Of a stretch of DNA of 64,000 bases, positions 28,227 through 36,258 are shown in pieces (position 1 is the first letter of the stretch; each line of letters begins with the position of its first letter). Both the position numbers and the translations under genes were made by a program. Source of the DNA: Slackia faecicanis. Lineage in GTDB: Bacteria > Actinomycetota > Coriobacteriia > Coriobacteriales > Eggerthellaceae. Location of the stretch: the NCBI RefSeq assembly GCF_003725295.1, contig NZ_QICB01000003.1, positions 62,001 to 126,000 of the forward strand, given 5' to 3'. The notes beneath the pieces were generated by a model that saw only the letters and a list, made by a program, of their open reading frames with translations, was not told where the DNA came from and ran no database searches.

Positions 28227-28826
28227 ATGGCAGCACCGAAGAAACCCGTGAAAAACACCAACCGCTGGAGCACGCGCCAGCTCGTCACCATGGCGCTCAT
28301 GTGCGCCGTCTCCGCGCTGTTCTCGTTCGTGCAGATTCCCTTGATCCCGGGCCTGCCCTTCCTGACCTACGACCCCTCGCTCATGCCCGCCATGGTGTGC
28401 GGCTTCGCGTTCGGCCCGGGCGCGGGCTTCGCCGTGGGCGCCATGGCCGCCGTGATCCACGGCCTGGTGCTCGGCGAATGGGTGGGAACCCTCATGAACA
28501 TCATCGCCACGCTGTGCTTCGTGGTGCCCGCTGCGCTGATCTATCGCCGCTTCCACACGTTCAAGGGCGCCGTTTCCGGCCTAGCCCTTGGCAGCCTGCT
28601 GGCGATCGCGGGCTCGATCGCGGCCAACCTGACCATCGGCGTGGCGTTCTGGTACGGCAGCCTGGATGCCATCCTTCCCATGGTCGTTCCCGCCCTGCTG
28701 CCCTTCAACCTGGTGAAAACCATTTTGAACTCCGTGCTGACCATGGTGGTGTACAAGGCCGTCTCCAACCTGATCACGCCGAAGAAAAACCAAGTCAAGG
28801 GACGTCCCTCGCCCAAGCAGGCCTAA
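28227..28826 (+). CDS. ribU: Riboflavin ECF transporter S component
   Basis: 199 residues from the ATG after AAGAGG; a longer reading would translate part of the riboswitch terminator region. Six hydrophobic segments match the ECF S-component fold. The family motif TRQLVTMALMCAVSALFSFVQIPLIP opens it and FLTYDPSLMPAMVCGFAFGPGAG is the RibU ligand-loop region. It binds riboflavin or FMN at the outer face and works with the EcfA/EcfT module encoded just downstream. The preceding FMN riboswitch supports the assignment. Confidence 0.93.
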   Translation: MAAPKKPVKNTNRWSTRQLVTMALMCAVSALFSFVQIPLIPGLPFLTYDPSLMPAMVCGFAFGPGAGFAVGAMAAVIHGLVLGEWVGTLMNIIATLCFVVPAALIYRRFHTFKGAVSGLALGSLLAIAGSIAANLTIGVAFWYGSLDAILPMVVPALLPFNLVKTILNSVLTMVVYKAVSNLITPKKNQVKGRPSPKQA

Positions 28827-28958
28827 CGCGGAACGCCCACGCCCCGGCACGCGCCGCGCGCATCGCCCGCACGACGCCCCTGCGCCGGCCCCTTCCCCAT
28901 CCTGCGTCCGACGCTGCGCGCGGACGCGCCTTCGAACCGCCTCGAGAAGAAACGAACC

Positions 28959-30773
28959 GTGATGATCGACTGCGAACATATGAGCTTCACCTATGACGGC
29001 AAGCGCTTCGTGCTCTCCGACGTCAGCATCCGCATAGCCCAGGGCGAATTCGTCTGCATCCTGGGCGGCAACGGAAGCGGCAAATCAACCTTCGCCAAAC
29101 ACATCAATGCCCTGCTCGTGCCCGACGAGGGCACGATGACGGTCGACGGCATGGATACCGCCGACGAGGAATCGCTCTACGCCATCCGCTCCACCGCCGG
29201 CATGGTGTTTCAGAACCCGGACGACCAGCTGGTGGCGTCGCTCGTCGAAGACGACGTGGCGTTCGGCCCCGAGAACATGGGCGTCGAAACGTCGGAAATC
29301 GCGCGCCGCGTGCGCGAGGCGCTTGCCGAAGTGGGACTGATGGGCTTCGAGACGCACGAGACCAACGCTTTGTCAGGCGGGCAGAAGCAGCGCGTGGCCA
29401 TCGCCGGCGCGCTTGCCATGGAGCCGAAAATCCTCATCCTGGACGAAGCATCGTCGATGCTCGACCCGCGCGGCAGGCGCGGCCTCATGCGCGTATGCAA
29501 GGCGCTGCACGAACGCGGCATGACCGTGGTGGCCATCACCCATTTCATGGAAGAGGCCGCCGAGGCCGACCGCGTGGTGGTGCTCGACGGCGGACGCGTG
29601 GCGCTCGACGGCACGCCCGCCGACGTGCTGGTGCAGACCGACAAACTGGCGCACCTGAACCTCGAGGTTCCCTTCGCGTGCGAGCTTTCCGAGCGCCTGC
29701 GCTCCGAAGGCGTGGACGTGCCCGCGTGCATTCGAGAACGCGACCTGGCCCACGCCATCGCAGACCGTGCCGAAGGCCGGGCCGCGCAGGCGCCTATCGC
29801 GCACGACGGGAGCACGGCGCACGAAAGCGGCGCGGCGGGAGCGGGCGGCGAAGAGCCTGTCATCGCATTCGAACACGTCAGCCACACCTATTTGGATTCC
29901 TCGAAGGCCAGGAAAAACCGCGGCAAGAAAGGCGGGAAAACGGCCGCATGGGGCAACGACCCCAACGCCGTGTGGGCGCTGCACGACATTCATTTCGCCA
30001 TTCGCCCAGGCGAATTCGTGGGCATCGCGGGCCACACCGGGTCGGGCAAATCGACGCTCATCCAGCATATGAACGGCATCCTGAAGCCCACGGAGGGGCG
30101 CGTGCTGGTGTGCGGGCGCGACATCGCCGACAAAAAGGAAGCCACCGCGGCGCGTGCGAAGGTGGGCGTGGTGTTTCAGTACCCCGAGCGCCAGCTGTTC
30201 GCGGCCACCGTATACGACGACGTGGCGTTCGGTCCGCGCAACCTGGGCCTTTCGGCCGACGAGGTCGATAAGCGCGTGGCGTCGTCGCTCGCGCTGGTGG
30301 GCCTTGACCGCGAAGCGATCGGCGACGCGAGCCCCTTCGAGCTTTCAGGCGGCCAGCAACGCCGCGTAGCCTTCGCCGGCGTGCTGGCGATGGACCCCGA
30401 AGTGCTGGTGCTCGACGAGCCCACCGCCGGATTGGATCCGGCCGCGCGCAAGGAATTCCTGGAGCTCGTGGCCGGCCTCCACGCCGAAGCGGGCCTGACC
30501 GTGGTCATGGTGTCACACAGCATGGACGACCTGGCAGCGCTCTGCCAGCGCATCGTGGTGCTCAAGGAGGGCGAGATGTTCGCCTCGGGCACGCCGCGCG
30601 AGGTATTCGCCCTCAACGCAGAATTAGACGCCGTAGGCCTCGGCCTTCCCGCCGCGCGCCGCATGGCGCTCGCCCTGCGAGACCTGGGCATGCCCGAGGC
30701 GTTTTCGGGCTTCTACACCGAAGACGAGCTGGTCGCGGGCATCGTTTCCGCCTGCAAGGGCGGTGCCCGATGA
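28959..30773 (+). CDS. ecfA: ECF transporter ATPase, EcfA1-EcfA2 fusion
   Basis: 604 residues. A GTG at 28959 has the better-placed site (GAGAAG, 9 nt); an ATG follows immediately at 28962. Two complete ABC domains are fused. The first has Walker A GGNGSGKST, signature LSGGQKQRVAIAGAL and Walker B ILILDEASSML. The second, after an Ala/Gly-rich linker near residue 300, has Walker A GHTGSGKST, signature LSGGQQRRVAFAGVL and Walker B VLVLDEPTAGLD. Most bacteria encode the two ATPases as separate genes. The pair powers the energy-coupling module for RibU and probably other S components. Its last codon overlaps ecfT by 4 nt. Confidence 0.92.
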   Translation: MMIDCEHMSFTYDGKRFVLSDVSIRIAQGEFVCILGGNGSGKSTFAKHINALLVPDEGTMTVDGMDTADEESLYAIRSTAGMVFQNPDDQLVASLVEDDVAFGPENMGVETSEIARRVREALAEVGLMGFETHETNALSGGQKQRVAIAGALAMEPKILILDEASSMLDPRGRRGLMRVCKALHERGMTVVAITHFMEEAAEADRVVVLDGGRVALDGTPADVLVQTDKLAHLNLEVPFACELSERLRSEGVDVPACIRERDLAHAIADRAEGRAAQAPIAHDGSTAHESGAAGAGGEEPVIAFEHVSHTYLDSSKARKNRGKKGGKTAAWGNDPNAVWALHDIHFAIRPGEFVGIAGHTGSGKSTLIQHMNGILKPTEGRVLVCGRDIADKKEATAARAKVGVVFQYPERQLFAATVYDDVAFGPRNLGLSADEVDKRVASSLALVGLDREAIGDASPFELSGGQQRRVAFAGVLAMDPEVLVLDEPTAGLDPAARKEFLELVAGLHAEAGLTVVMVSHSMDDLAALCQRIVVLKEGEMFASGTPREVFALNAELDAVGLGLPAARRMALALRDLGMPEAFSGFYTEDELVAGIVSACKGGAR

Positions 30774-31570
30774 ACGCGGCGTTCTCTTTCGGAAGCTACT
30801 ACCAGGGCGACAGCCCCATACATCGCCTGGACCCGCGCACGAAGCTGCTCGCAGGCATCGCGCTGATCGCAGCGGCGCTTCTGGCGCGCGATTTCGCAGG
30901 ATTAGCCGTGGTGGCAGCGTTCGTGGCGGGCTTTTACGCCATGGCGCGCATCCCGCTGGGATCGGCGGCGCGCTCGATCGCGCCGCTTCTGGCGATCGTG
31001 GTGCTGGCTTCGATCTTCAACCTGTTCTTCGTGCAGGGCGGCGAGGTTTTGTTCCAGTGGTGGATCGTGCGCATCAGCGAAGCCGGCGTGTATTCGTGCG
31101 GGTTCATCGCCTCCAGGCTCTTCCTCATGATGGCGGGCATGAGTCTTGTCACCATGACCACCACGACGCTCGATTTGACCGAGGCGTTCGAGCGCCTGCT
31201 GGCGCCGCTGGCGCGCATCGGGCTTCCCGCCCACGAGCTGGGCATGATATTGGGCATAGCGCTGCGCTTCATGCCGCAGTTCGCCGACGAGCTGGTGGCG
31301 GTCTATCGCGCCCAAATCAGCCGCGGCGCGGGATTCGCGAACAGCCCCTCGCGCGGAATGCGCATGCTTTCCTCGCTCGTGGTGCCGCTGTTCTCGAGCG
31401 CGTTCCGCCGCGCAGAAACCCTGGCCGCGGCCATGGATGCCCGCTGCTACCACGGTGCCGACGGCCGCACCCGCCTGCACCCGCTGGCCTTCGGCGCACG
31501 CGATGCCGCGGCAGCGGGCGTCATGGCGGCGCTTGTCGCGCTTGCCGCCTGCGCGCATCTGATCCTGTAA
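30770..31570 (+). CDS. ecfT: ECF transporter transmembrane component EcfT
   Basis: 266 residues; the ATG overlaps the ATPase stop codon (ATGA). Five to six transmembrane helices are present, with the family motif HRLDPRTKLLAGIALIAAALL near the N-terminus. Two Ala-Arg-Gly-type coupling motifs lie in the cytoplasmic part, the second reading AETLAAAMDARCYHGADGRTRL. It links the ATPase pair to the riboflavin-binding S component. Translation is coupled to the ATPase gene. Confidence 0.92.
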   Translation: MNAAFSFGSYYQGDSPIHRLDPRTKLLAGIALIAAALLARDFAGLAVVAAFVAGFYAMARIPLGSAARSIAPLLAIVVLASIFNLFFVQGGEVLFQWWIVRISEAGVYSCGFIASRLFLMMAGMSLVTMTTTTLDLTEAFERLLAPLARIGLPAHELGMILGIALRFMPQFADELVAVYRAQISRGAGFANSPSRGMRMLSSLVVPLFSSAFRRAETLAAAMDARCYHGADGRTRLHPLAFGARDAAAAGVMAALVALAACAHLIL

Positions 31571-31575
31571 CCGAG

Positions 31576-31617
31576 TCGGGCGTCGGGGCAGACGCAAGCC
31601 CCCGCCCCGACGCCCGA
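31576..31617 (+). terminator. Large hairpin after ecfT
   Basis: Perfect 14-bp arms TCGGGCGTCGGGGC and GCCCCGACGCCCGA separated by 14 nt, immediately after the ecfT stop. No T run follows. Confidence 0.6.
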
Positions 31618-31699
31618 CGCCTTCGCATAACACAGCGCGTCGCGCCGTTCGCACAGCCGGCGCGACGCGAACCGACACGCCCTCTGGAAAGGAGCAGCC

Positions 31700-32110
31700 A
31701 TGACTGGAAACGAGACGATCCTGCAATACCTCAACGCCGTGCCCGCGTGGTATCTGGCCACGAGCGTGGACGGGCAGCCCCACGTGCGCCCGTTCAGCTT
31801 CGCCGCCGAAGAGCACGGCAAAATCTGGTTCTGCACCGCCACGACCAAAGACGTGTGGCAGGAGCTGCTGGAAAACCAGCGATTCGAGGCCACGTCCTGG
31901 TGGCCCGGCCACGGCTGGCTCATCCTGCGCGGCAAGGCGGGCCTGAAAGACGAGGCGGGCGCCGAGATGCGCCGCGCGGGCTACGAGCACCTGGAAAGCC
32001 TGGGCGAGCACTATGACGGCCCCGACGACGAAACGCTCGTGTTCTTCAGCGTGGAAGAGCCTCAGGCCTGGATCTGCGACCACGACGAATGGAAGCCGAT
32101 CGAGCTGTAG
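31700..32110 (+). CDS. Pyridoxamine 5'-phosphate oxidase-fold (flavin/F420 split-barrel) protein
   Basis: 136 residues from an ATG with AAAGGAG upstream. The sequence follows the split-barrel pattern: VPAWYLATSVDGQPHVRPFSFAAEEHGKIWFCTATTKDVWQEL, then a WLILRGKAGLKDE strand and a C-terminal DETLVFFSVEEPQAWICD. Relatives bind FMN, F420 or heme and reduce small substrates. The exact reaction is not predictable, and no dedicated PdxH residues are visible. It stands alone between two hairpins. Confidence 0.8.
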   Translation: MTGNETILQYLNAVPAWYLATSVDGQPHVRPFSFAAEEHGKIWFCTATTKDVWQELLENQRFEATSWWPGHGWLILRGKAGLKDEAGAEMRRAGYEHLESLGEHYDGPDDETLVFFSVEEPQAWICDHDEWKPIEL

Positions 32111-32210
32111 CCCGAAAGTCGCCGCGTGCGATGCCGTTCGCTGCGGCGGCCGCCGACGCAGCAGCGGTTCGCGCGCGGCGCCTGGTTCGCCGCGCATCGA
32201 GCATCCCGTA

Positions 32211-32259
32211 ACGAACAAACCCGGCCGGAGGCGCAGGCTTCCGGCCGGGTTTGTTCGTA
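32211..32259. terminator. Bidirectional terminator
   Basis: Near-perfect arms of ~18-19 bp starting ACGAACAAACC and ending GGTTTGTTCGT around a short loop, between convergent genes (PNPOx-like and fdhD). Confidence 0.8.
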
Positions 32260-32394
32260 TTCAAAAGAACCATGCCGTCCGCGACGCTCCGAAGGCGCCG
32301 CCGATCGAAAGGAACGGCATCGGGACCCGCCAGGCGGCGGACCGGCCACTCGGCAACGGCGGTCTGACGAAGCGGTGAGACGCGCGGCGCGTGC

Positions 32395-33291
32395 CTACGC
32401 GGACGCCTTGCAGGCGCAGGAGTCGGCCTGGCAGCACGGCGCGTCGAACGCGATGCGCTCGGGATGCGTGTACACGGTGAAGCGGTCGTCACGGGCGAAC
32501 GCGGCCAGCGCAACTCCTGCCTGCGTGGCGAACTCGAGCACCGCCGACGTGGGCGCCGACACCGTGGCCACCAGCCCCACGCCGAAGCGCGCCGCCTTGT
32601 TCACCAGCTCCAACGCGCAGCGGCTCGACAAGAACACGAACCCCTCCTGCGGATCGGCCCCCGCGCGCAGCAGGGCGCCGATCAGCTTGTCCAGGGCATT
32701 GTGGCGCCCCACGTCTTCGCGCAGCATGAGAAAACGCCCGTCGCGGCCGACGAAAGCCGCCGCGTGCGTGGCGCCTGTGGCGCGGTGCAAGCCCTGCTTG
32801 TCGCGCAGCGCGTTGGCCGCGCGCGTGATGGCCTCCGCAGGAAACGGCTCCGACACTCCCACCTGCACCATGCGGGCGGGGAAATACGACGGAACACCCT
32901 GGTCGCACAGCGAGCGCGGGCACCCCGACAGCGGACTCAGGCGCAGGGCCGATTCGGACACGGCAAGCCCTTCGCGCAGATCGACATCTACCACGGGCGC
33001 ATCGGCCGTACCGCCCACTTCCACCGCCGCCACGTCGGAAACCCCGCCGATGACGCCCGCCGAAAACAGCGCGCCGTAGGCAAGGTCGACCAGGTCGACA
33101 GGCGTGCATGAAAGCACGTTCAGGCACACGCCGTTACAGAACAGCGGCACCGGAATCTCGGCCGCCACCGTTTCATCGCGCATCTGCAGGCCGTGCGCGT
33201 CGTAGCGCACGCATTCGGGAACCGAGCGCAGCGCCGCCTCATGCCTGCGACGTTCTTCGGCATCGAACGAAACGAATCTTTTCTCGGCCAC
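32395..33291 (-). CDS. fdhD: Formate dehydrogenase accessory sulfurtransferase
   Basis: 298 residues. FdhD features are visible: ETVAAEIPVPLFCNG near residue 40, the mobile Cys loop LSGCPRSLCDQ (Cys pair near 125-130), THAAAFVGRDG, the strongly conserved EDVGRHNALDKLIGALL, and SSRCALELVNKAARFGV. FdhD passes sulfur from IscS to the molybdenum/tungsten cofactor of formate dehydrogenase. The C-terminus has an extra Cys-rich tail (CCQADSCACKASA). It lies next to a formate channel on the same strand and to selD, so the host likely makes a molybdo/tungsto-formate dehydrogenase elsewhere. Confidence 0.92.
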   Translation of the reverse strand: MAEKRFVSFDAEERRRHEAALRSVPECVRYDAHGLQMRDETVAAEIPVPLFCNGVCLNVLSCTPVDLVDLAYGALFSAGVIGGVSDVAAVEVGGTADAPVVDVDLREGLAVSESALRLSPLSGCPRSLCDQGVPSYFPARMVQVGVSEPFPAEAITRAANALRDKQGLHRATGATHAAAFVGRDGRFLMLREDVGRHNALDKLIGALLRAGADPQEGFVFLSSRCALELVNKAARFGVGLVATVSAPTSAVLEFATQAGVALAAFARDDRFTVYTHPERIAFDAPCCQADSCACKASA

Positions 33292-33373
33292 GTATACCTC
33301 CCGATCGCATTCTCGCTATCCATTCCCCCGACACCCGCGCACACGCAGCCTTCAACCCCCCTCCTTCAGCCGA

Positions 33374-34219
33374 TCAGCTCTCCTTCTTCGCATGGAACAC
33401 GAACCAGTAGGCCAAGCCGACGAAGATCGCGCCGCCCACGATGTTGCCCAACGTGGCGGCCGAAATGTTGTAGAAAACGCTTCCCAGGTCGAGCGCCGAA
33501 GCGTCGATCTGCGCGCCGAAGCCCGCGCCCTTGGCCAGAAGGCCCATGGGCAGGAAGAACATATTGGCCACGCAGTGCTCGAAACCGCAGGCCACGAAGG
33601 CGGAAATAGGCAGCAGGATGCCGACCACCTTGTCGACCACCGTGCGCGTGGCGAAGCCGATCCAAACCGCCAGGCACACGAAGATGTTGCACAGGATGCC
33701 CTTGAAGAACAACGTGATCCAATCGGGGGTCACCTTCGACACCGCCACCGACACCATGGCGTTGCCCACCCCGCCGCCGTTCATATCGGCGATGTGCGCG
33801 AAATACACCAGCGCCACGGCCACCAGCGCGCCCGCCAAATTACCCAGCCACACGAGCACCCAGTTCTTCGCCATGGCGCCCGCCGTGATCTTCTTGCTGG
33901 CCAGCGCGCACACCATGAGCATATTGCCGGTGAACAGCTCGGCGCCGCAGCACAGCACCAGCACCAAGCCCAGGCTGAAGCACAGGCCGCCCACGATGCG
34001 CTGCACGGCGAACGGCATGGACGGATCGCCCAGAAACACGCAGAAATACAAGGCGCCGAAGGCGATGAACGCGCCCGCCAGCATGGACAGCACGAGCAGC
34101 TTCGCCGCCGGCGTCTTGGTTTTCCCTATTGCGACGACTTCGGCCTTCGCTTCGATTTCGGCCGGCGCCAATGCGTCGGGCCTGACGGCCTTCATCTCGA
34201 AATCGTCCAGAACCGCCAT
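33374..34219 (-). CDS. Formate/nitrite transporter (FNT family, FocA-like)
   Basis: 281 residues from an ATG preceded by GGAGG. Six helices of the FNT pentameric channel are seen: KLLVLSMLAGAFIAFGALY, the pore loop ELFTGNMLMV, KNWVLVWLGNLAGALV, KGILCNIFVCLAVWIGF and the central GFEHCVANMFFLPMGLL with the conserved pore His. The FEHxxANM form is shared with FocA-type formate channels. fdhD as the downstream neighbour supports formate over nitrite, but the substrate is inferred. Confidence 0.88.
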   Translation of the reverse strand: MAVLDDFEMKAVRPDALAPAEIEAKAEVVAIGKTKTPAAKLLVLSMLAGAFIAFGALYFCVFLGDPSMPFAVQRIVGGLCFSLGLVLVLCCGAELFTGNMLMVCALASKKITAGAMAKNWVLVWLGNLAGALVAVALVYFAHIADMNGGGVGNAMVSVAVSKVTPDWITLFFKGILCNIFVCLAVWIGFATRTVVDKVVGILLPISAFVACGFEHCVANMFFLPMGLLAKGAGFGAQIDASALDLGSVFYNISAATLGNIVGGAIFVGLAYWFVFHAKKES

Positions 34220-34435
34220 AGGTGGGGCCTCCCTTCCCTCATGCGCCCGCGCCGCGCGGGCGAACCGATACGGTGCACGACTACGCCTCGCAGACACGCC
34301 CGGACGCGTCGGACGGGCCTGGAACCATCACGGTACTGCATGCCTGGTGCGTCGAATCGCGCGAATTCGCAGTCGGCGCGGATTGCGTGGCGACGAGAGG
34401 GCGCGTATCGGCGGATGGCGGTCGCGATAGCGTCG

Positions 34436-34441
34436 TATACT
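34436..34441 (+). promoter_or_regulatory. Putative -10 box for selD
   Basis: TATACT lies 52 bp upstream of the selD start in the divergent focA-like/selD intergenic region. The -35 element is not clear. Confidence 0.35.
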
Positions 34442-34493
34442 TACACAGACACACGAAAACGGCGCGCCGCCGACCGAAACGAACGGAGACACC

Positions 34494-35576
34494 ATGAGCG
34501 AGAAAGAACGAATCAGGCTGACGCAGCTGACGTCGCGCGGGGGTTGAGCGGCGAAATGGGGTCCGGGCGACCTCGACGACGTGCTCGCCACGCTCGCGCA
34601 GCGCAGCGCGCACGACCTTCTTCCCGCCGACGCCGAAAGGCTGCTGCTCGGCTTCGAGACGAGCGACGACGCGGCGGTCTGGCGGATCGACGACGATACG
34701 GCCGCGGTGCTCACCGTGGATTTCTTCACGCCGATCGTAGACGACCCATACCTATTCGGACGAATCGCGGCGGCCAATTCCCTTTCCGACGTGTTCGCCA
34801 TGGGAGCAAGGCCGCACGTGGCGCTTAACATGCTGGCGCTCGATAGCGTCCTGGGCTGCGAGGTGGCGGCCGAGATCTTGCGCGGCGGCGCCGATGCCGT
34901 GCGCGAAGCGGGCGCGTTCGTGGCGGGCGGCCACACGATCGACGATGCGGAGCCTAAATACGGCCTGACCGTGTTCGGCACCGTGCATCCCGAGCGCATC
35001 GTGCGCAACGCGGGCGCACGGCCAGGCGACGTGCTGTTTTTGACCAAACCGCTCGGCACGGGCATCATGGTGGCGGCGCATGCGGTAGGCCTGGCCGACG
35101 ACGACGCCATGCGCCCCGTGTTCGACGCCATGGCCGAGCTGAATCTACACGCGGGAGAGGCCATGAAGGCCGCAGGCGTGCACGCGGCCACCGACGTGAC
35201 CGGGTTCGGGTTCGCGGGGCATCTGCACGAGATGCTTTCGGCAAGCGGATGCGCGGCGAAGGTTTCCTGGAGCGCGCTGCCCGTGTTCGAAGGCGCGTGG
35301 GACAACGCCTGCGCGTACTGCAGACCCAACCGCACCTTCGCCATCATGGATCTGGCCGAAGGATACATCGCCCAGGGCGCGCTTTCCAGCGAGGAATACG
35401 ACAACCGCATGGCGGTGCTGTGCGACCCGCAGACTTCGGGCGGTATTCTGGCGGCCATTCCGCCCGAGCAAGCCGACGCCTTCTCGCGCGAATTCGAGCA
35501 ACGCGCGGGACGGCCCGCCTGGCGCATCGGCACGATCGCGCAAGGAGCGGCGGGCACGATCGCCCTGACCGACTGA
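34494..35576 (+). CDS. selD: Selenide, water dikinase (selenophosphate synthetase), selenocysteine-containing
   Basis: 360 residues if the in-frame UGA at 34545-34547 (codon 18) is read as selenocysteine. The ATG has GGAG 6 nt upstream. The N-terminus reads MSEKERIRLTQLTSRGG-U-AAKWGPGDLD. This puts Sec at the catalytic Cys position of SelD, with the essential Lys three residues later, as in E. coli C17/K20. Reading on gives SDDAAVWRIDDDTAAVLTVDFFTPIVDDP, ANSLSDVFAMGARP and ATDVTGFGFAGHL, all standard SelD blocks. A short hairpin just 3' of the UGA could act as the SECIS. SelD makes selenophosphate for Sec-tRNA. A start at GTG 34581 would lose the catalytic residue, so this is not a broken gene. 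Confidence 0.93.
34558..34574 (+). promoter_or_regulatory. Putative bacterial SECIS hairpin in selD
   Basis: GGGGTC and GACCTC form a 6-bp stem (one G-U) with a 5-nt loop CGGGC, beginning 11 nt after the UGA. This is the location where SelB-binding hairpins occur in bacterial selenoprotein mRNAs. Confidence 0.55.
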
Positions 35577-35632
35577 CGGCGGCCTTCGGGCCGCACCCAT
35601 GAACCGACGATCGCCGAGAGATGGAGGAAAAC

Positions 35633-36169
35633 ATGACGCGCGTACGCATCGCACGACCCGACGAATTCGAACAGGTGGCCGCGCTTTACGACGAAATGGT
35701 CGCCGACATAGAGCATTCCGCCTTCGACCCGCATTGGAACCGAGAAAACCATCCAAGCGATGCGTTCTTGAGGCAAGCGATCGAATGCGAACAACTCATC
35801 GTTTGCGAACACGACGGCGAGCTGGCAGGGGCCCTGGTGCTCGACGAGGGCGGAGCCGAGGGCTACGAAGAAGCCCCCTGGCCGACCGACGCCGAAAGCG
35901 GCGAAGCCTCCGTCGTGCACGTGCTCTGCACCCTCCCCCGCTTCCAGGGCAAAGGACTTGCGCGAGCTCTGCTGAAAGGCGCGATCGACACGGCGAAGCA
36001 GCGCGGCAGACGCTGCGTTCGCTTGGATATCCTGCCCGATAATCTGCCCGCGCAAAAGCTCTACGAATCCGAAGGGTTCATACGCGTGGCCGACGTCGTG
36101 CTCACGTATCCCGACGGCACCTTCGAGGCGGTGCTGTACGAACGCCCGCTCGTCGGGCCTTGCGCCTAG
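35633..36169 (+). CDS. GNAT-family N-acetyltransferase
   Basis: 178 residues from the ATG 5 nt after GGAGG; an earlier ATG at 35621 precedes the ribosome site. The fold is typical: MTRVRIARPDEFEQVAALYDEM, a central VVHVLCTLPRFQGKGLARALLKGAID with the acetyl-CoA-binding Q-x-x-G-x-G/A segment, and LDILPDNLPAQKLYESEGF. The substrate is unknown. It lies 56 bp after selD on the same strand and could be co-transcribed. Confidence 0.86.
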   Translation: MTRVRIARPDEFEQVAALYDEMVADIEHSAFDPHWNRENHPSDAFLRQAIECEQLIVCEHDGELAGALVLDEGGAEGYEEAPWPTDAESGEASVVHVLCTLPRFQGKGLARALLKGAIDTAKQRGRRCVRLDILPDNLPAQKLYESEGFIRVADVVLTYPDGTFEAVLYERPLVGPCA

Positions 36170-36186
36170 GCCGCCCATGCCGCGAA

Positions 36187-36238
36187 AAACGGCCGCAGGC
36201 GGCGTATCGAAGACGATGCGCCGACCTGCGGCCGTTTC
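36187..36238. terminator. Bidirectional terminator between convergent genes
   Basis: Long arms AAACGGCCGCAGG and CCTGCGGCCGTTT with further pairing (GGCG/CGCC) between the GNAT and M50 protease genes; TTTCTT follows on the plus strand. Confidence 0.8.
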
Positions 36239-36258
36239 TTATGCGCTGCGCGAATGCG

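Noticed and set aside
34545-34547. selD as a pseudogene with a nonsense mutation
   Set aside because: The UGA is at the catalytic Cys/Sec position, flanking residues fit SelD, and the rest of the frame is intact.
34328-36178. 616-codon minus-strand frame
   Set aside because: Antisense to selD and the GNAT gene, both of which have family motifs on the plus strand.
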